The notes under the pieces are model-generated. The model ran no database searches. It was not told the origin of the DNA and saw only the letters and a list, made by a program, of their open reading frames with translations. From Candidatus Leptovillus gracilis (lineage in GTDB: Bacteria > Chloroflexota > Anaerolineae > Promineifilales > Promineifilaceae), in contig JADJXA010000002.1 of assembly GCA_016716065.1 (NCBI GenBank), positions 124,001 to 188,000 on the forward strand: a stretch of DNA of 64,000 nt. Reading direction: 5' to 3'. A program made the position numbers and the translations under genes. Position 1 is the first letter of the stretch. Every line of letters starts with the position of its first letter. Below, piece after piece: positions 53,810 to 61,773 of this stretch.

Positions 53810-56038
53810 ATGACCTACAACCTGGCAACCATCCGCCAACTGCTCACCGACGCTTTCGACAGCGAAGAAATCAAGACCCTGGCGTTTGATCGCTTTCATG
53901 CCGTGCAGGATGATTTTTCAACGGGGATGACCAAAGGGCAAATGATTCGGGCCGTCGTAGAGAAGGCTGAAAAACACGGCCGTCTCCCCGAACTCCTCGC
54001 ATACGTCCAGGCCACCAACCCCTACCAATATAACCGGTACGCCGCGCAACTGGAAGCGCCTGCCGCCGCCAACCGCGCCGCCTCCACCCTGCCGCTGCAA
54101 CCCTTCTTCTTTGGCCGCGAGAAAGAGCTGGCAACCATCGCCGAAGCCATCGCGCCGGAGGCGCGTACCTGGGGCGCATTGATTGACGGCCCCGGCGGCA
54201 TCGGCAAGACCGCCCTCGCCATCCGCAGCGGCCATCTGGCCCCCGCCGCCGACTTCGACCGCAAAATCTTTCTCTCCGCCAAGGTGCGGGAACTGACGCC
54301 CACGGGCGAGCAGCCTCTGGAAGATTTTATGCTGCCCAACTACATGGCCCTGCTGGCCGAACTGGCCCGCGAACTGGGCGACGACAGCCTGGCCCGGCTG
54401 CCGCCCGACGAACGGCCCAACGCCGTGCGCCGCGCCCTGAACGGCGTGCGCGCCCTGATTGTGATAGACAATTTGGAAACCTTCACCGGGCCGGAAGGCG
54501 ACCGGCTCTATCAATTCCTCTCCCGCCTGCCGTCCGGCTGCAAAGCCATTGTCACCAGCCGCCGCCGCCGCGATATAGACGCCCGCATTGTGCGCCTGGA
54601 CCGGCTGGCGCGGGAGGAGGCGCTGGCGCTGCTGGACGAACTGGCCAAGAACAACCCCCGGCTGCGCCGCACCCCCGCCGCCGAACGGGAGGAACTGTAC
54701 GCCATCACCCACGGCAATCCGCTGCTCATTCGCTGGCTGGCGGGGCAGTTGGGGCGGCCGGGCAGCCAGTGCCGCACCATTGCCGATGCCTGCGCCTTTC
54801 TGGAAAACGCGCCGCCAGACAACGACCCGCTGGAATATATCTTTGGCGATTTGCTGGATACTTTTACCGCCGCCGAAACCGGCGTGTTGACCGCCCTGGT
54901 GCATTTTAACCAGCCCGCCCCGGTGAAATGGATTGCGGCGGTGGCCGACCTGGCCGAACTGGCCGCGCGCACCGCCCTGGAAGACCTGACCGACCGCGCC
55001 CTGCTGGTGGGCGACGAGGCGCTGGAATGCTTTTTGCTGCCGCCGCTGGCGGCCACGTTTTTGCGGCGCAAACACCCCGAAGCGGTGGGGCAGACGGGCG
55101 GCCGCCTGACCGACAGCGCCTACGCCCTGGCGCTGGAGAACGGCTACGATGAGTACGAACGTTTCCCGGCGCTGGAAGCGGCCTGGCCGGCGCTGGCCGG
55201 CGCCCTGCCGCTGCTGGCGCAGGGCGCCGACGCCCGCGACCGCGATAGCGGCAATGACCGGCTGCAAACGGTGTGCGCTGCCCTCAGAAACTTCCTCAAC
55301 TTCTCCGGCCGTTGGGATGAGTGGCTGGCCCTCAGCCGGCAGGCCGAGGCCAAGGCGGAGGCCGCCGGGGATTTGTACAACGCGGGCTGGCGGGCGTATG
55401 AAGCGGGCTGGATTCATGTTTTGCGCGGACAGGCGGCCGACGCGCTGGCCTGCGCCGACCGCTGCGCCGACCACTGGGAAAAAGCCCCCCGCGCCGGGGC
55501 GCGGGAGAAGGCCGCCGCCATCCGCCTGCGCGGCCTGGGCCACGAACTGGCGCAAGAGGTCACGGCGGCGATTGCCGCGTATCGAGAGGCGCTCGCGCTG
55601 TGGCAGGCCATCGCGCCGGAGAGCGTGGATGTGGCTGTTGGACTGAACAGCCTGGCCGGGGCGGAACAGGCGCAAGGGGAGTATGCCGCCGCCGAACGCA
55701 GCTACCGCGAGGCGCTGCGCCTGGCGCAGAAGCTCGATCACCACGAAGGCGTCGCCCTTTACACCGGCAACCTGGCCGAACTGGCGCTGGCCCGCGAGGA
55801 GTGGGCGGCGGCGGAAGCGCTGGCCCGCGAGGCGCTGGCGTTGGCGGAAACAGTGGGGCGGCAGGAGTTGGTTGGGGGGATTTGTCAGCAGCTTGCCCAA
55901 GCGCTGGCGCGGCAGGGTCGGCCGCAAGAGGGGCTGCCCTACGCCCGCCGCGCCGTCGCCATCTTCACACATCTGCGCCAGCCAGACGAGTTGGCGGCGG
56001 CGCAGGCCGCGCTGGCGGAATGTGGCGGGGATGGTTAG
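53810..56038 (+). CDS. STAND NTPase: EAD - NB-ARC - TPR
   Basis: 742 residues. Residues about 1-80 (YNLATIRQLLTDAFDSEEIK, LAFDRFHAVQDDF, GRLPELLAYVQATNPYQY) look like a death-like effector-associated domain. An NB-ARC-type ATPase follows: FFFGREKELATIAEAI, Walker A GPGGIGKTALA (about 126-136), Walker B ALIVIDNLE (about 217), and sensor CKAIVTSRRR (about 246). From about residue 440 to the end are TPR-like repeats (AAERSYREALRLAQKLDHHE, AEALAREALALAETVGRQEL). Such proteins are signal sensors in bacterial conflict and immunity systems; the EAD recruits an effector carrying a matching domain. No EAD effector is encoded nearby. ATG 53810 follows GGAGGGGACA. Confidence 0.8.
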   Translation: MTYNLATIRQLLTDAFDSEEIKTLAFDRFHAVQDDFSTGMTKGQMIRAVVEKAEKHGRLPELLAYVQATNPYQYNRYAAQLEAPAAANRAASTLPLQPFFFGREKELATIAEAIAPEARTWGALIDGPGGIGKTALAIRSGHLAPAADFDRKIFLSAKVRELTPTGEQPLEDFMLPNYMALLAELARELGDDSLARLPPDERPNAVRRALNGVRALIVIDNLETFTGPEGDRLYQFLSRLPSGCKAIVTSRRRRDIDARIVRLDRLAREEALALLDELAKNNPRLRRTPAAEREELYAITHGNPLLIRWLAGQLGRPGSQCRTIADACAFLENAPPDNDPLEYIFGDLLDTFTAAETGVLTALVHFNQPAPVKWIAAVADLAELAARTALEDLTDRALLVGDEALECFLLPPLAATFLRRKHPEAVGQTGGRLTDSAYALALENGYDEYERFPALEAAWPALAGALPLLAQGADARDRDSGNDRLQTVCAALRNFLNFSGRWDEWLALSRQAEAKAEAAGDLYNAGWRAYEAGWIHVLRGQAADALACADRCADHWEKAPRAGAREKAAAIRLRGLGHELAQEVTAAIAAYREALALWQAIAPESVDVAVGLNSLAGAEQAQGEYAAAERSYREALRLAQKLDHHEGVALYTGNLAELALAREEWAAAEALAREALALAETVGRQELVGGICQQLAQALARQGRPQEGLPYARRAVAIFTHLRQPDELAAAQAALAECGGDG

Positions 56039-56039
56039 G

Positions 56040-56055
56040 AGATTGGCCCAATCTT
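56040..56055. repeat. Partial AGATTGG palindrome
   Basis: AGATTGGCCCAATCTT directly abuts the STAND stop codon and is followed by TTGGGCTTTAAGG. It keeps the outer sequence of the AGATTGG family but is shortened to a self-complementary core. Confidence 0.45.
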
Positions 56056-56115
56056 ATTGGGCTTTAAGGCATGGTTCATCGAGCCGAACATCTTCTTTAC
56101 AAATTTACGCCACAT

Positions 56116-56230
56116 TGTCATGCTGAGCGGAGTCTTCGGAGCGAAGCATCCCCATGACTTGAGCCTTTCAGGCTAAGGGGATGCTTCGGAGGATGCTTCG
56201 GCGGCCTCAGCACTGGCTCTCAGCATGACA
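56116..56230. repeat. Palindromic MITE/REP-like element, copy 1
   Basis: Terminal inverted repeats TGTCATGCTGAG (56116-56127) and CTCAGCATGACA (56219-56230) bound about 115 bases. The interior carries GGAGTCTTCGGAGCGAAGCA and its near complement GATGCTTCGGAGGATGCTTC, so most of it can fold. A second copy with the same ends lies at 57669-57768. Short elements of this GTCATGCTGAGCGAAGTC type are dispersed in many bacterial genomes. Confidence 0.75.
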
Positions 56231-56269
56231 CGTCTCTCCATTACCGGATTTATTTTTTAATCCACAACA

Positions 56270-56287
56270 AAATTGGACCAATCTTTT
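56270..56287. repeat. Half AGATTGG palindrome
   Basis: AAATTGGACCAATCTTTT keeps a self-complementary ATTGGACCAAT core. It lies just before the minisatellite. Confidence 0.4.
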
Positions 56288-56336
56288 GCCAAACGGCCGT
56301 TCCCCCTCTAAAATTCCCGCCAAAGCCAACCAGAAG

Positions 56337-56546
56337 CAGCAAGCAGTCACCCAGAAACAACAAGCAACGGCCCAGGTGCAGCAAGCAGTCACCCAGAAAC
56401 AACAGGCAACGGCCCAGGTGCAGCAAGCAACCATCCAGAAGCGTCAAGCAACGACCCAGGAGCATTAAGCAGCCATCCAGAAGCAGCAAGCAACGATTCA
56501 GGAGCATTAAGCAGCGACCCAGAAGCATCAAGCAGTCATCCAGAAG
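56337..56546. repeat. 21-bp minisatellite, ten full copies
   Basis: Ten consecutive 21-base units, typified by CAGCAAGCAGTCACCCAGAAA and CAACAAGCAACGGCCCAGGTG, run without interruption. Units 1 and 3 are identical, and units 2 and 4 nearly so, showing a 42-base higher-order duplication. The plus-strand frame encodes heptads QQAVTQK and QQATAQV, a coiled-coil-like pattern, but TAA stops occur in units 7 and 9. The minus strand stays open but has no credible start. It may be a decayed or nascent coding repeat. Confidence 0.85.
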
Positions 56547-56601
56547 CGTTTTTCAGCCGTTTTCAATTGAAATCGGATAACCAACAAATGGGAGGTTCAT
56601 C

Positions 56602-57255
56602 ATGACAAGACCAACAAAAAGCATCGATCAACGTTTGTTAGAAGCACAGCAAGCCATAGACAACAGCCTGAACAACCCGGCCATTTTGCAGGCCGTCGCC
56701 CGCATGGGCTACGACCAGCCCCGCCTGCAAGCCGCCCGCGCCCTCTACGACGAGGTGATGGTCCTGGTGGCGGCGCAAAAGCGGGAATACGGTGAGCAGT
56801 ACGAAGCCACCGGCGACCTGCAAGCCGCCTGGGATGCCGCCGACCTGGCCTACAAACGCACCCTCAAAATCTGCCGCATCGCCTTTAGAGATGGAACCAA
56901 AGCCCAAAACAGCCTCGGCTTAAACGGCAGCCGCAAAAAGAGCCTGGGCGGCTGGATCGAACAAGTGACAACTTTCTATGTGAATCTGACAGGCGACACC
57001 GAGCTGGTGGCCGCCCTGTCTACCTACGGCTACGACAAGGCCAAATTACAAGGGGAAGCCGCCCTGGTGCAGGCCGTCGTCGTAGCCCGCGCCGCGCAAA
57101 ACAAGGAGCGCGGCGAAGCGCAGGAAGTCACCCAACTGCGCGACGCCAAACTGGACGAACTGGACCAATGGCTGGCCGACTACAAAGCCATCGCCGAAAT
57201 CGCCCTGGCCGCCTCGCCGCAGCAGTTAGAACAGCTCGGCTGGGTGGTGGCGTAA
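56602..57255 (+). CDS. Helical protein with internal duplication, uncharacterised
   Basis: 217 residues, almost entirely helical. Two halves align: AILQAVARMGYDQPRLQAAR ... LVAAQKREYGEQYEATGDLQ (about 28-75) and ELVAALSTYGYDKAKLQGEA ... ARAAQNKERGEAQEVTQLRD (about 129-178). Each half has the GYDxxKLQxA phrase followed by a Gln/Glu-rich helix, suggesting a duplicated four-helix unit. ATG 56602 follows GGGAGGTTCATC. No family recognised. It lies next to the EAD-STAND gene and could be part of that locus, but this rests on position only. Confidence 0.7.
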   Translation: MTRPTKSIDQRLLEAQQAIDNSLNNPAILQAVARMGYDQPRLQAARALYDEVMVLVAAQKREYGEQYEATGDLQAAWDAADLAYKRTLKICRIAFRDGTKAQNSLGLNGSRKKSLGGWIEQVTTFYVNLTGDTELVAALSTYGYDKAKLQGEAALVQAVVVARAAQNKERGEAQEVTQLRDAKLDELDQWLADYKAIAEIALAASPQQLEQLGWVVA

Positions 57256-57258
57256 GCG

Positions 57259-57291
57259 AGATTGGTCCATTCTTAAAGAATGGACCAATCT
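57259..57291. repeat. 16-bp-arm palindrome, AGATTGGTCC copy
   Basis: AGATTGGTCCATTCTT (57259-57274) and AAGAATGGACCAATCT (57276-57291) are perfect complements with a one-base centre. It follows the helical-protein stop by 3 bases and precedes the transposase relic. Confidence 0.7.
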
Positions 57292-57313
57292 GATGCCAGC
57301 GAGAGAACAGCCG

Positions 57314-57657
57314 ATGGCCAACGAACTTTGGCAATACGGCCGTATCTACCACAAAGCCACAAAACGCACCGGCGTTTTGTTTGAAACACCCTTCCACCGC
57401 AAACCGGTAGACAGCCAGCGCTGCTTCTCACCCTCATTACCTACATCCACCACAACCCGCAAAAACACGGGTTCATCACCGACTTCCGCGAGTGGCCCTG
57501 GTCATCTTATGGGGCTATACTGTCGCCCAAACCAACCAAAATAAACCACGATGAGGTGCTGGACTGGTACAACGGCCGTGCCGCCTACATAGAAGCCCCT
57601 ACCACAGAGCCTGATGCTCGATTGATCAGGCCGCTGCTGCTAGAAGATTGGTGGTAG
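57314..57657 (+). pseudogene. RAYT / IS200-like transposase relic
   Basis: Two frames together encode the C-terminal half of a REP-associated tyrosine transposase: KRTGVLFETPFHRKPVDS, then, after a one-base deletion near 57428, TLITYIHHNPQKHGF, REWPWSSYGAILS, and a tail ending LLLEDWW before TAG 57655-57657. The catalytic tyrosine is in YIHHNP. The N-terminal HUH motif is missing. It is therefore a dead, 5'-truncated and frameshifted copy. It is flanked by palindromic elements at 56116 and 57669. Confidence 0.8.
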
Positions 57658-57668
57658 CCTATCAGATT

Positions 57669-57768
57669 TGTCATGCTGAGCGAAGTCTTCGGCCCTGAGC
57701 GAAGTCGAATGGGGAAGCATCCCGCTCCCACCAGAGGAGGGGGATGCTTCGGAGGACCTCAGCATGAC
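57669..57768. repeat. Palindromic MITE/REP-like element, copy 2
   Basis: The ends TGTCATGCTGAG and CTCAGCATGAC match copy 1. The interior GCGAAGTCTTCGGCCCTGAG and GGGGATGCTTCGGAGGACCT folds back. It starts 12 bases after the RAYT relic stop. A GCGAAGTC word is repeated internally. Confidence 0.75.
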
Positions 57769-57842
57769 GCGCTTTCTTGCCAAATTTGTCAAGTACCTAT
57801 CGCCTGGAATGAACCATGCCGAAAAACGCATCCTGTTGACCC

Positions 57843-58673
57843 ATGATACTCCTCATCGCCCAACTGACCATCCGTGAAACCCAGCGCCGCCGCATCTTGT
57901 GGATCGTGCTGCTGTTGGCGCTGGGTTTTCTGGCGCTCTACGGCATCGGCCTGCACTACATCTACCGCGACCTGGCGAAAAACCTGCCGCCCCAGGCCGA
58001 TTTATCCACCATCACCGGCGGACTGCTCACCATTGGCCTGTACGTCACCAATTTTCTCATCGCCCTGATGGCCGTCCTCATGTCGGCCGCCAGCGTCTCC
58101 GGCGAAATCGAGTCGCACACCATAGACACCCTGGTGACCAAACCGCTGCGGCGCTGGGAGTTGATTCTGGGTAAATGGTTGGGTTTTGCCCTGCTGCTGT
58201 TGGCTTATATTGCTCTGCTGCCCGGCGGTGTGCTGCTTGTTTCCTATGCGATTACTGGGGCGCAAGTGGAGCATATCTGGCCGGGCATGGGGCTGATTTT
58301 CCTCCAGGGGCTGACGCTGCTGTCGCTGAGTCTGGCCGGGGGCACACGCCTGCCCACGCTGGCAAACGGCGCGCTGGCCTTTATGTTGTATGGTATCGCC
58401 TTTCTGGGCAGTTGGATCGAGCAGATTGGGGCGCTGTTTGAGAATGAAACGGCCGTACAAATCGGCATCGTCACCAGTCTCATCATGCCCAGTGAAGCGT
58501 TGTGGCGCAAAGCGCTGCTCCTCTTCCAGCCTAATCTGGCGAACACCCCCCTGGTCGCCGGCCCCTTCGCCGTCGCCTCCCAGCCCAGTGATTTGATGAT
58601 AGCTTATGCCATCGTCTACATGTTCAGCCTGCTGGCCCTCGCCCTCGCCAGCTTCTCGTCCCGCGATTTGTGA
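57843..58673 (+). CDS. ABC-2 family permease (NosY-like)
   Basis: 276 residues with six predicted transmembrane helices. TIRETQRRRILWIVLLLALG near the N-terminus, then SAASVSGEIESHTIDTLVTK and PLRRWELILGKWLGFALLLL are the hallmark cytoplasmic hairpin of ABC-2/DUF3526-like exporters. No ATPase gene is adjacent, although upstream sequence is accessory DNA, so the partner may lie elsewhere or have been displaced. The start ATG 57843 has no strong ribosome site. Confidence 0.82.
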   Translation: MILLIAQLTIRETQRRRILWIVLLLALGFLALYGIGLHYIYRDLAKNLPPQADLSTITGGLLTIGLYVTNFLIALMAVLMSAASVSGEIESHTIDTLVTKPLRRWELILGKWLGFALLLLAYIALLPGGVLLVSYAITGAQVEHIWPGMGLIFLQGLTLLSLSLAGGTRLPTLANGALAFMLYGIAFLGSWIEQIGALFENETAVQIGIVTSLIMPSEALWRKALLLFQPNLANTPLVAGPFAVASQPSDLMIAYAIVYMFSLLALALASFSSRDL

Positions 58674-58758
58674 TATACTCGCGAAGGTCACAATCTGACA
58701 CTTCCGTCACCTTGTCAAATGTCACCTTGTCAAACATGTATGCCCGGAGGACAGACCC

Positions 58759-61272
58759 ATGATAGACACCAAAGGCAAGTTTTACCTGGGACGCATCCAC
58801 GACCCACAAACAGCTAAAACAGGCGACACTCCCCTGCTCTACGATCCGGCCGACCTGACTACCCATGCCGTCGTGGTCGGCATGACCGGCTCCGGCAAGA
58901 CCGGCCTCTGCCTGGGGCTGTTGGAAGAAGCGGCGCTCAACCACATCCCGGCGCTGATGATTGACCCCAAAGGGGACATTACCAACGCCCTGCTGCACTT
59001 CCCAGAGCTGCTGCCGACAGATTTCCAACCCTGGATCAATGCCGACCAGGCCCGGCGCGAAGGCAAAACGGTGGAGCAAGCGGCTGAAGAAACGGCCGTG
59101 CTCTGGCGCAGCGGTCTTGGTCAATGGGACATCCAACCGGAACGGCTGCAAGCGCTCAAAGAGAGCGTGCGCTTCACCATCTACACCCCTGGCTCCGACG
59201 CCGGGCTGCCCATCAGCATCCTCGCCTCCCTCAAAGCGCCCACCATCCCCTGGAACGACAACAAAGAGCTGCTGCGCGAGCAAATCTCCGGCACCGTCAC
59301 CGCCCTGCTGGGCCTGGTCGGCCTGAAAGACATAGACCCGGTGCGCTCCCGTGAACATATCTTGCTGGCAAACATTTTCGAGACCGCCTGGAGCCAGGGC
59401 CAAGACCTGGACCTGGGCGAACTGATCATGCAGACCCAATCGCCCCCCTTCGAGAAGTTGGGCGTTTTCGACATCAACCGCTTCTTCCCCGAAAAAGAGC
59501 GCTTCGACCTGGCCATGCGGCTGAACAACATCATGGCCGCCCCGGCTTTTCAGGCGTGGATCGAAGGTGAACCGCTGGACATCGCCCGACTGCTATATGA
59601 GCCAGACGGCCGTGCCCGCCACACCATCTTCTACATCGCCCACCTGCCCGAAGCCGAGCGCATGTTTTTCATTACCCTGCTCTATTCGGCCGTGGAATCG
59701 TGGATGCGCGCCCAAAGCGGCACCACCAGCCTGCGCGCCCTGGTCTACTTCGACGAAATCTTCGGCTATCTGCCGCCCGTCGGCAACCCGCCCTCCAAAG
59801 AACCGATGCTGCGGATGCTGAAACAAGCCCGCGCCTTTGGCGTGGGCTTGGTCCTGGCGACGCAAAATCCGGTGGACGTAGATTACAAAGCCCTCTCCAA
59901 CGCCGGCACCTGGTTCATCGGCAAATTGGGCACAGACCAGGACAAGCAGCGCCTGCTGGATGGTCTGGCCTCGGCCACGCCGGGCGGCCTGGACCGCCGA
60001 ACCTACGATAATCTCATTTCGGCCATCGGCAAGCGCGTCTTTCTGATGCGCAACGTGCATGGAAAACAGCCGCTTCTCTTCCAAACCCGTTGGGCGATGA
60101 ACTACCTGGCCGGTCCCGTCACCCGGACGCAAATTCCGGCGCTGAACAAACTGGCAGGTGCGCCGGAACCGTTGACCGGGGATAGCAGCCAGTTGCACGT
60201 TAGCCAGGCGCAGTCTTCAGACGCCAGCGCCCAGACGCCACTCCCCACTCCTCAGCCCTCAGCCCCTAGCAGCGGCACAGCGACTCGTCCGGCGGTTCCG
60301 GCGCGGGTGGTGGAGTATTTCCTGCCCAATAACCTGACGGTCAGCCAGGCGGCGGCGCGAGACGGCCGTTCCCTGCCCCCCTCCGCCCAACCCATCGGCC
60401 TGCTGTATCGGCCCGCCCTGCTGGCCCAGGCCGATGTACGCTTTCTGAACCGCAAATACAACCTGGACACCGACAGCAAACGCGCCGCTCTGGTACTCGC
60501 CACCGACGACCGCGGCGTGGTGCGCTGGCAAGAACATGAAACGCCACCGCTAGACGGCCGTGCCCTGGACCCCCAACCCGCGCCCCAGGCCCGCTTCGCC
60601 GAACTCCCCCGCGCCCTGCAAGATGCCCGCACCATAGCCGCCCTGAACACCGATTTTGTGGATTGGGTCTATCGCAACGCCCAAGTCACGGTCCGCGCCA
60701 ACGAGACCCTCAAAGTCTACGCCGGGCCTGAGGTGTCTGAGGCGCAGTTTGCCCGGCTGTGCGTAGACGCCGCCGACGCACTGTTAGACGCCGAACTAGA
60801 CAAAGTAGAGGCCATTTACGAAAAAAAAGCCGAGGCCATCAAAGTGAAACTGGCCCGTGAAGAGCGCGAACTGCGCGAAGATGAAGCGGAATTGTCGCAG
60901 CGCAAGCAGGAAGAAATGGCGACCCACGCCGAAACCTTTATGAGCCTGTTCAGCCGCCGCAAACGCAGCGTTTCTACCTCCCTCACCAAACGGCGTATGA
61001 CCGAAAAAGCCAAAGCCGAGGTAGAGGAATCGGTAGAAGCCATCCAGTCCTTCAACAAAGAAATAGACAGCCTGACCAAAGAGATGGGCGCAGCTCTGGA
61101 CGACGTAAAAAGAAAATGGGCCAACGTCGCCGCCAATGTCAGTGAGATAAAGGTGACGCCGCTTAAAAAAGATGTCGTCCCAGAACTGTTTGGCGTGGCC
61201 TGGATGCCCTATCACCTGCTGCAAACGGCCGATGGTGGGCTGCTAGAACTGCCGGGATTCAAACTGGCATGA
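58759..61272 (+). CDS. HerA/FtsK-superfamily ATPase with C-terminal coiled coil
   Basis: 837 residues. An N-terminal strand (FYLGRIHD) leads to Walker A GMTGSGKTGLCLGLLEEAAL (about 36-55) and PALMIDPKGDITNAL. Walker B is ALVYFDEIFGYLPPVG (about 330), sensor LVLATQNPVDVDYKAL (about 370), and the arginine-finger region GLDRRTYDNLI (about 412). From about 480 there is a Pro/Ser-rich linker. Residues about 680-800 are a charged coiled coil (EKKAEAIKVKLAREERELRE). HerA-like pumps move DNA and often partner with nucleases. ATG 58759 follows CGGAGGACAGACCC. First gene of a three-gene unit. Confidence 0.82.
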   Translation: MIDTKGKFYLGRIHDPQTAKTGDTPLLYDPADLTTHAVVVGMTGSGKTGLCLGLLEEAALNHIPALMIDPKGDITNALLHFPELLPTDFQPWINADQARREGKTVEQAAEETAVLWRSGLGQWDIQPERLQALKESVRFTIYTPGSDAGLPISILASLKAPTIPWNDNKELLREQISGTVTALLGLVGLKDIDPVRSREHILLANIFETAWSQGQDLDLGELIMQTQSPPFEKLGVFDINRFFPEKERFDLAMRLNNIMAAPAFQAWIEGEPLDIARLLYEPDGRARHTIFYIAHLPEAERMFFITLLYSAVESWMRAQSGTTSLRALVYFDEIFGYLPPVGNPPSKEPMLRMLKQARAFGVGLVLATQNPVDVDYKALSNAGTWFIGKLGTDQDKQRLLDGLASATPGGLDRRTYDNLISAIGKRVFLMRNVHGKQPLLFQTRWAMNYLAGPVTRTQIPALNKLAGAPEPLTGDSSQLHVSQAQSSDASAQTPLPTPQPSAPSSGTATRPAVPARVVEYFLPNNLTVSQAAARDGRSLPPSAQPIGLLYRPALLAQADVRFLNRKYNLDTDSKRAALVLATDDRGVVRWQEHETPPLDGRALDPQPAPQARFAELPRALQDARTIAALNTDFVDWVYRNAQVTVRANETLKVYAGPEVSEAQFARLCVDAADALLDAELDKVEAIYEKKAEAIKVKLAREERELREDEAELSQRKQEEMATHAETFMSLFSRRKRSVSTSLTKRRMTEKAKAEVEESVEAIQSFNKEIDSLTKEMGAALDDVKRKWANVAANVSEIKVTPLKKDVVPELFGVAWMPYHLLQTADGGLLELPGFKLA

Positions 61273-61276
61273 AATT

Positions 61277-61317
61277 GTTTGGTTGGTTGGTTTGATAACC
61301 GGCAGCCAACCAACCTT
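61277..61317. repeat. Tandem-word hairpin (GGTT / AACC words), third copy
   Basis: GTTTGGTTGGTTGGTTTGAT is followed by CAGCCAACCAACC. It lies in the 54-base gap between the ATPase gene and the small gene at 61327, again very close to a start codon. Confidence 0.6.
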
Positions 61318-61326
61318 CCTTTCCCC

Positions 61327-61773
61327 ATGACCACATCCCCAGACATTTTGCGCCAGCGGCGGCGGTTGGCCGAAGAGCAGTTAACCGGCAGCAGCCGTTG
61401 GCGCGATGACCTGAATGATGATCAGGCGCAGCGGCTGCTGGATTGGGCGCTGGCTTTTGTCAATGAAGCGGTATGGCAAACGGCCGTACTGCCCCCCACC
61501 GATGCCGAAGAAGCGCTCGATGAAGCGGTAACGGCCGTTGCCGACCTCATGCGCCAGGTAAATGACCTGACTGCCAGCCTGCCCCAACTAGACGACAAAA
61601 CGACCGTGCGCCGCTGGCGTACCTTCCTCAAAACGGTGCAAACCCTCACCGGGCAGCCGGTTCTGACCCCAGAAACCGAACAGTTGGTCTATTTGCGCGG
61701 GGCGTGGGATAATGAAGCGACTTTTGCGCAGCTTTATCAACGCATTGCCTGGGAAAAAGAAGAGGAAGAATGA
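61327..61773 (+). CDS. Uncharacterised helical protein, middle gene of the HerA-PLD unit
   Basis: 148 residues, soluble and mostly helical (ILRQRRRLAEEQLTGSSRWR, AQRLLDWALAFVNEAVWQTA, ALDEAVTAVADLMRQVNDLT). No motif recognised. ATG 61327 is chosen; an upstream in-frame GTG/ATG would translate the GGTT/AACC hairpin. Its stop overlaps the PLD gene by ATGA, so the products are likely made in similar amounts. It could be an adaptor between the ATPase and the PLD protein, an inference from position. Confidence 0.6.
   Translation: MTTSPDILRQRRRLAEEQLTGSSRWRDDLNDDQAQRLLDWALAFVNEAVWQTAVLPPTDAEEALDEAVTAVADLMRQVNDLTASLPQLDDKTTVRRWRTFLKTVQTLTGQPVLTPETEQLVYLRGAWDNEATFAQLYQRIAWEKEEEE

Larger units (their letters stand above)
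56039..56601. other. 563-base non-coding region between the STAND gene and the helical protein
   Basis: It holds, in order, an AGATTGG partial palindrome (56040-56055), a palindromic GTCATGCTGAG element (56116-56230), a half palindrome (56270-56287), and a 21-bp minisatellite (56337-56546). The only ORFs are those reading through the minisatellite. No promoter was recognised. Confidence 0.5.

Noticed and set aside
53918..55972. A 684-codon open frame on the minus strand opposite the STAND gene
   Set aside because: It is a GC-driven shadow: the plus-strand frame has clear EAD, NB-ARC and TPR motifs, and the antisense translation is low-complexity Gln/Gly/Arg-rich with no motif.
56250..56531. 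93-codon minus-strand ORF through the minisatellite, Leu/Cys-rich heptads
   Set aside because: Open only because the repeat has a 21-base period; no ribosome site, and the protein is a bare repeat without other sequence.
56337..56546. CRISPR array
   Set aside because: Units are 21 bases, contiguous, with no unique spacers. It is a minisatellite, and no cas gene is present.
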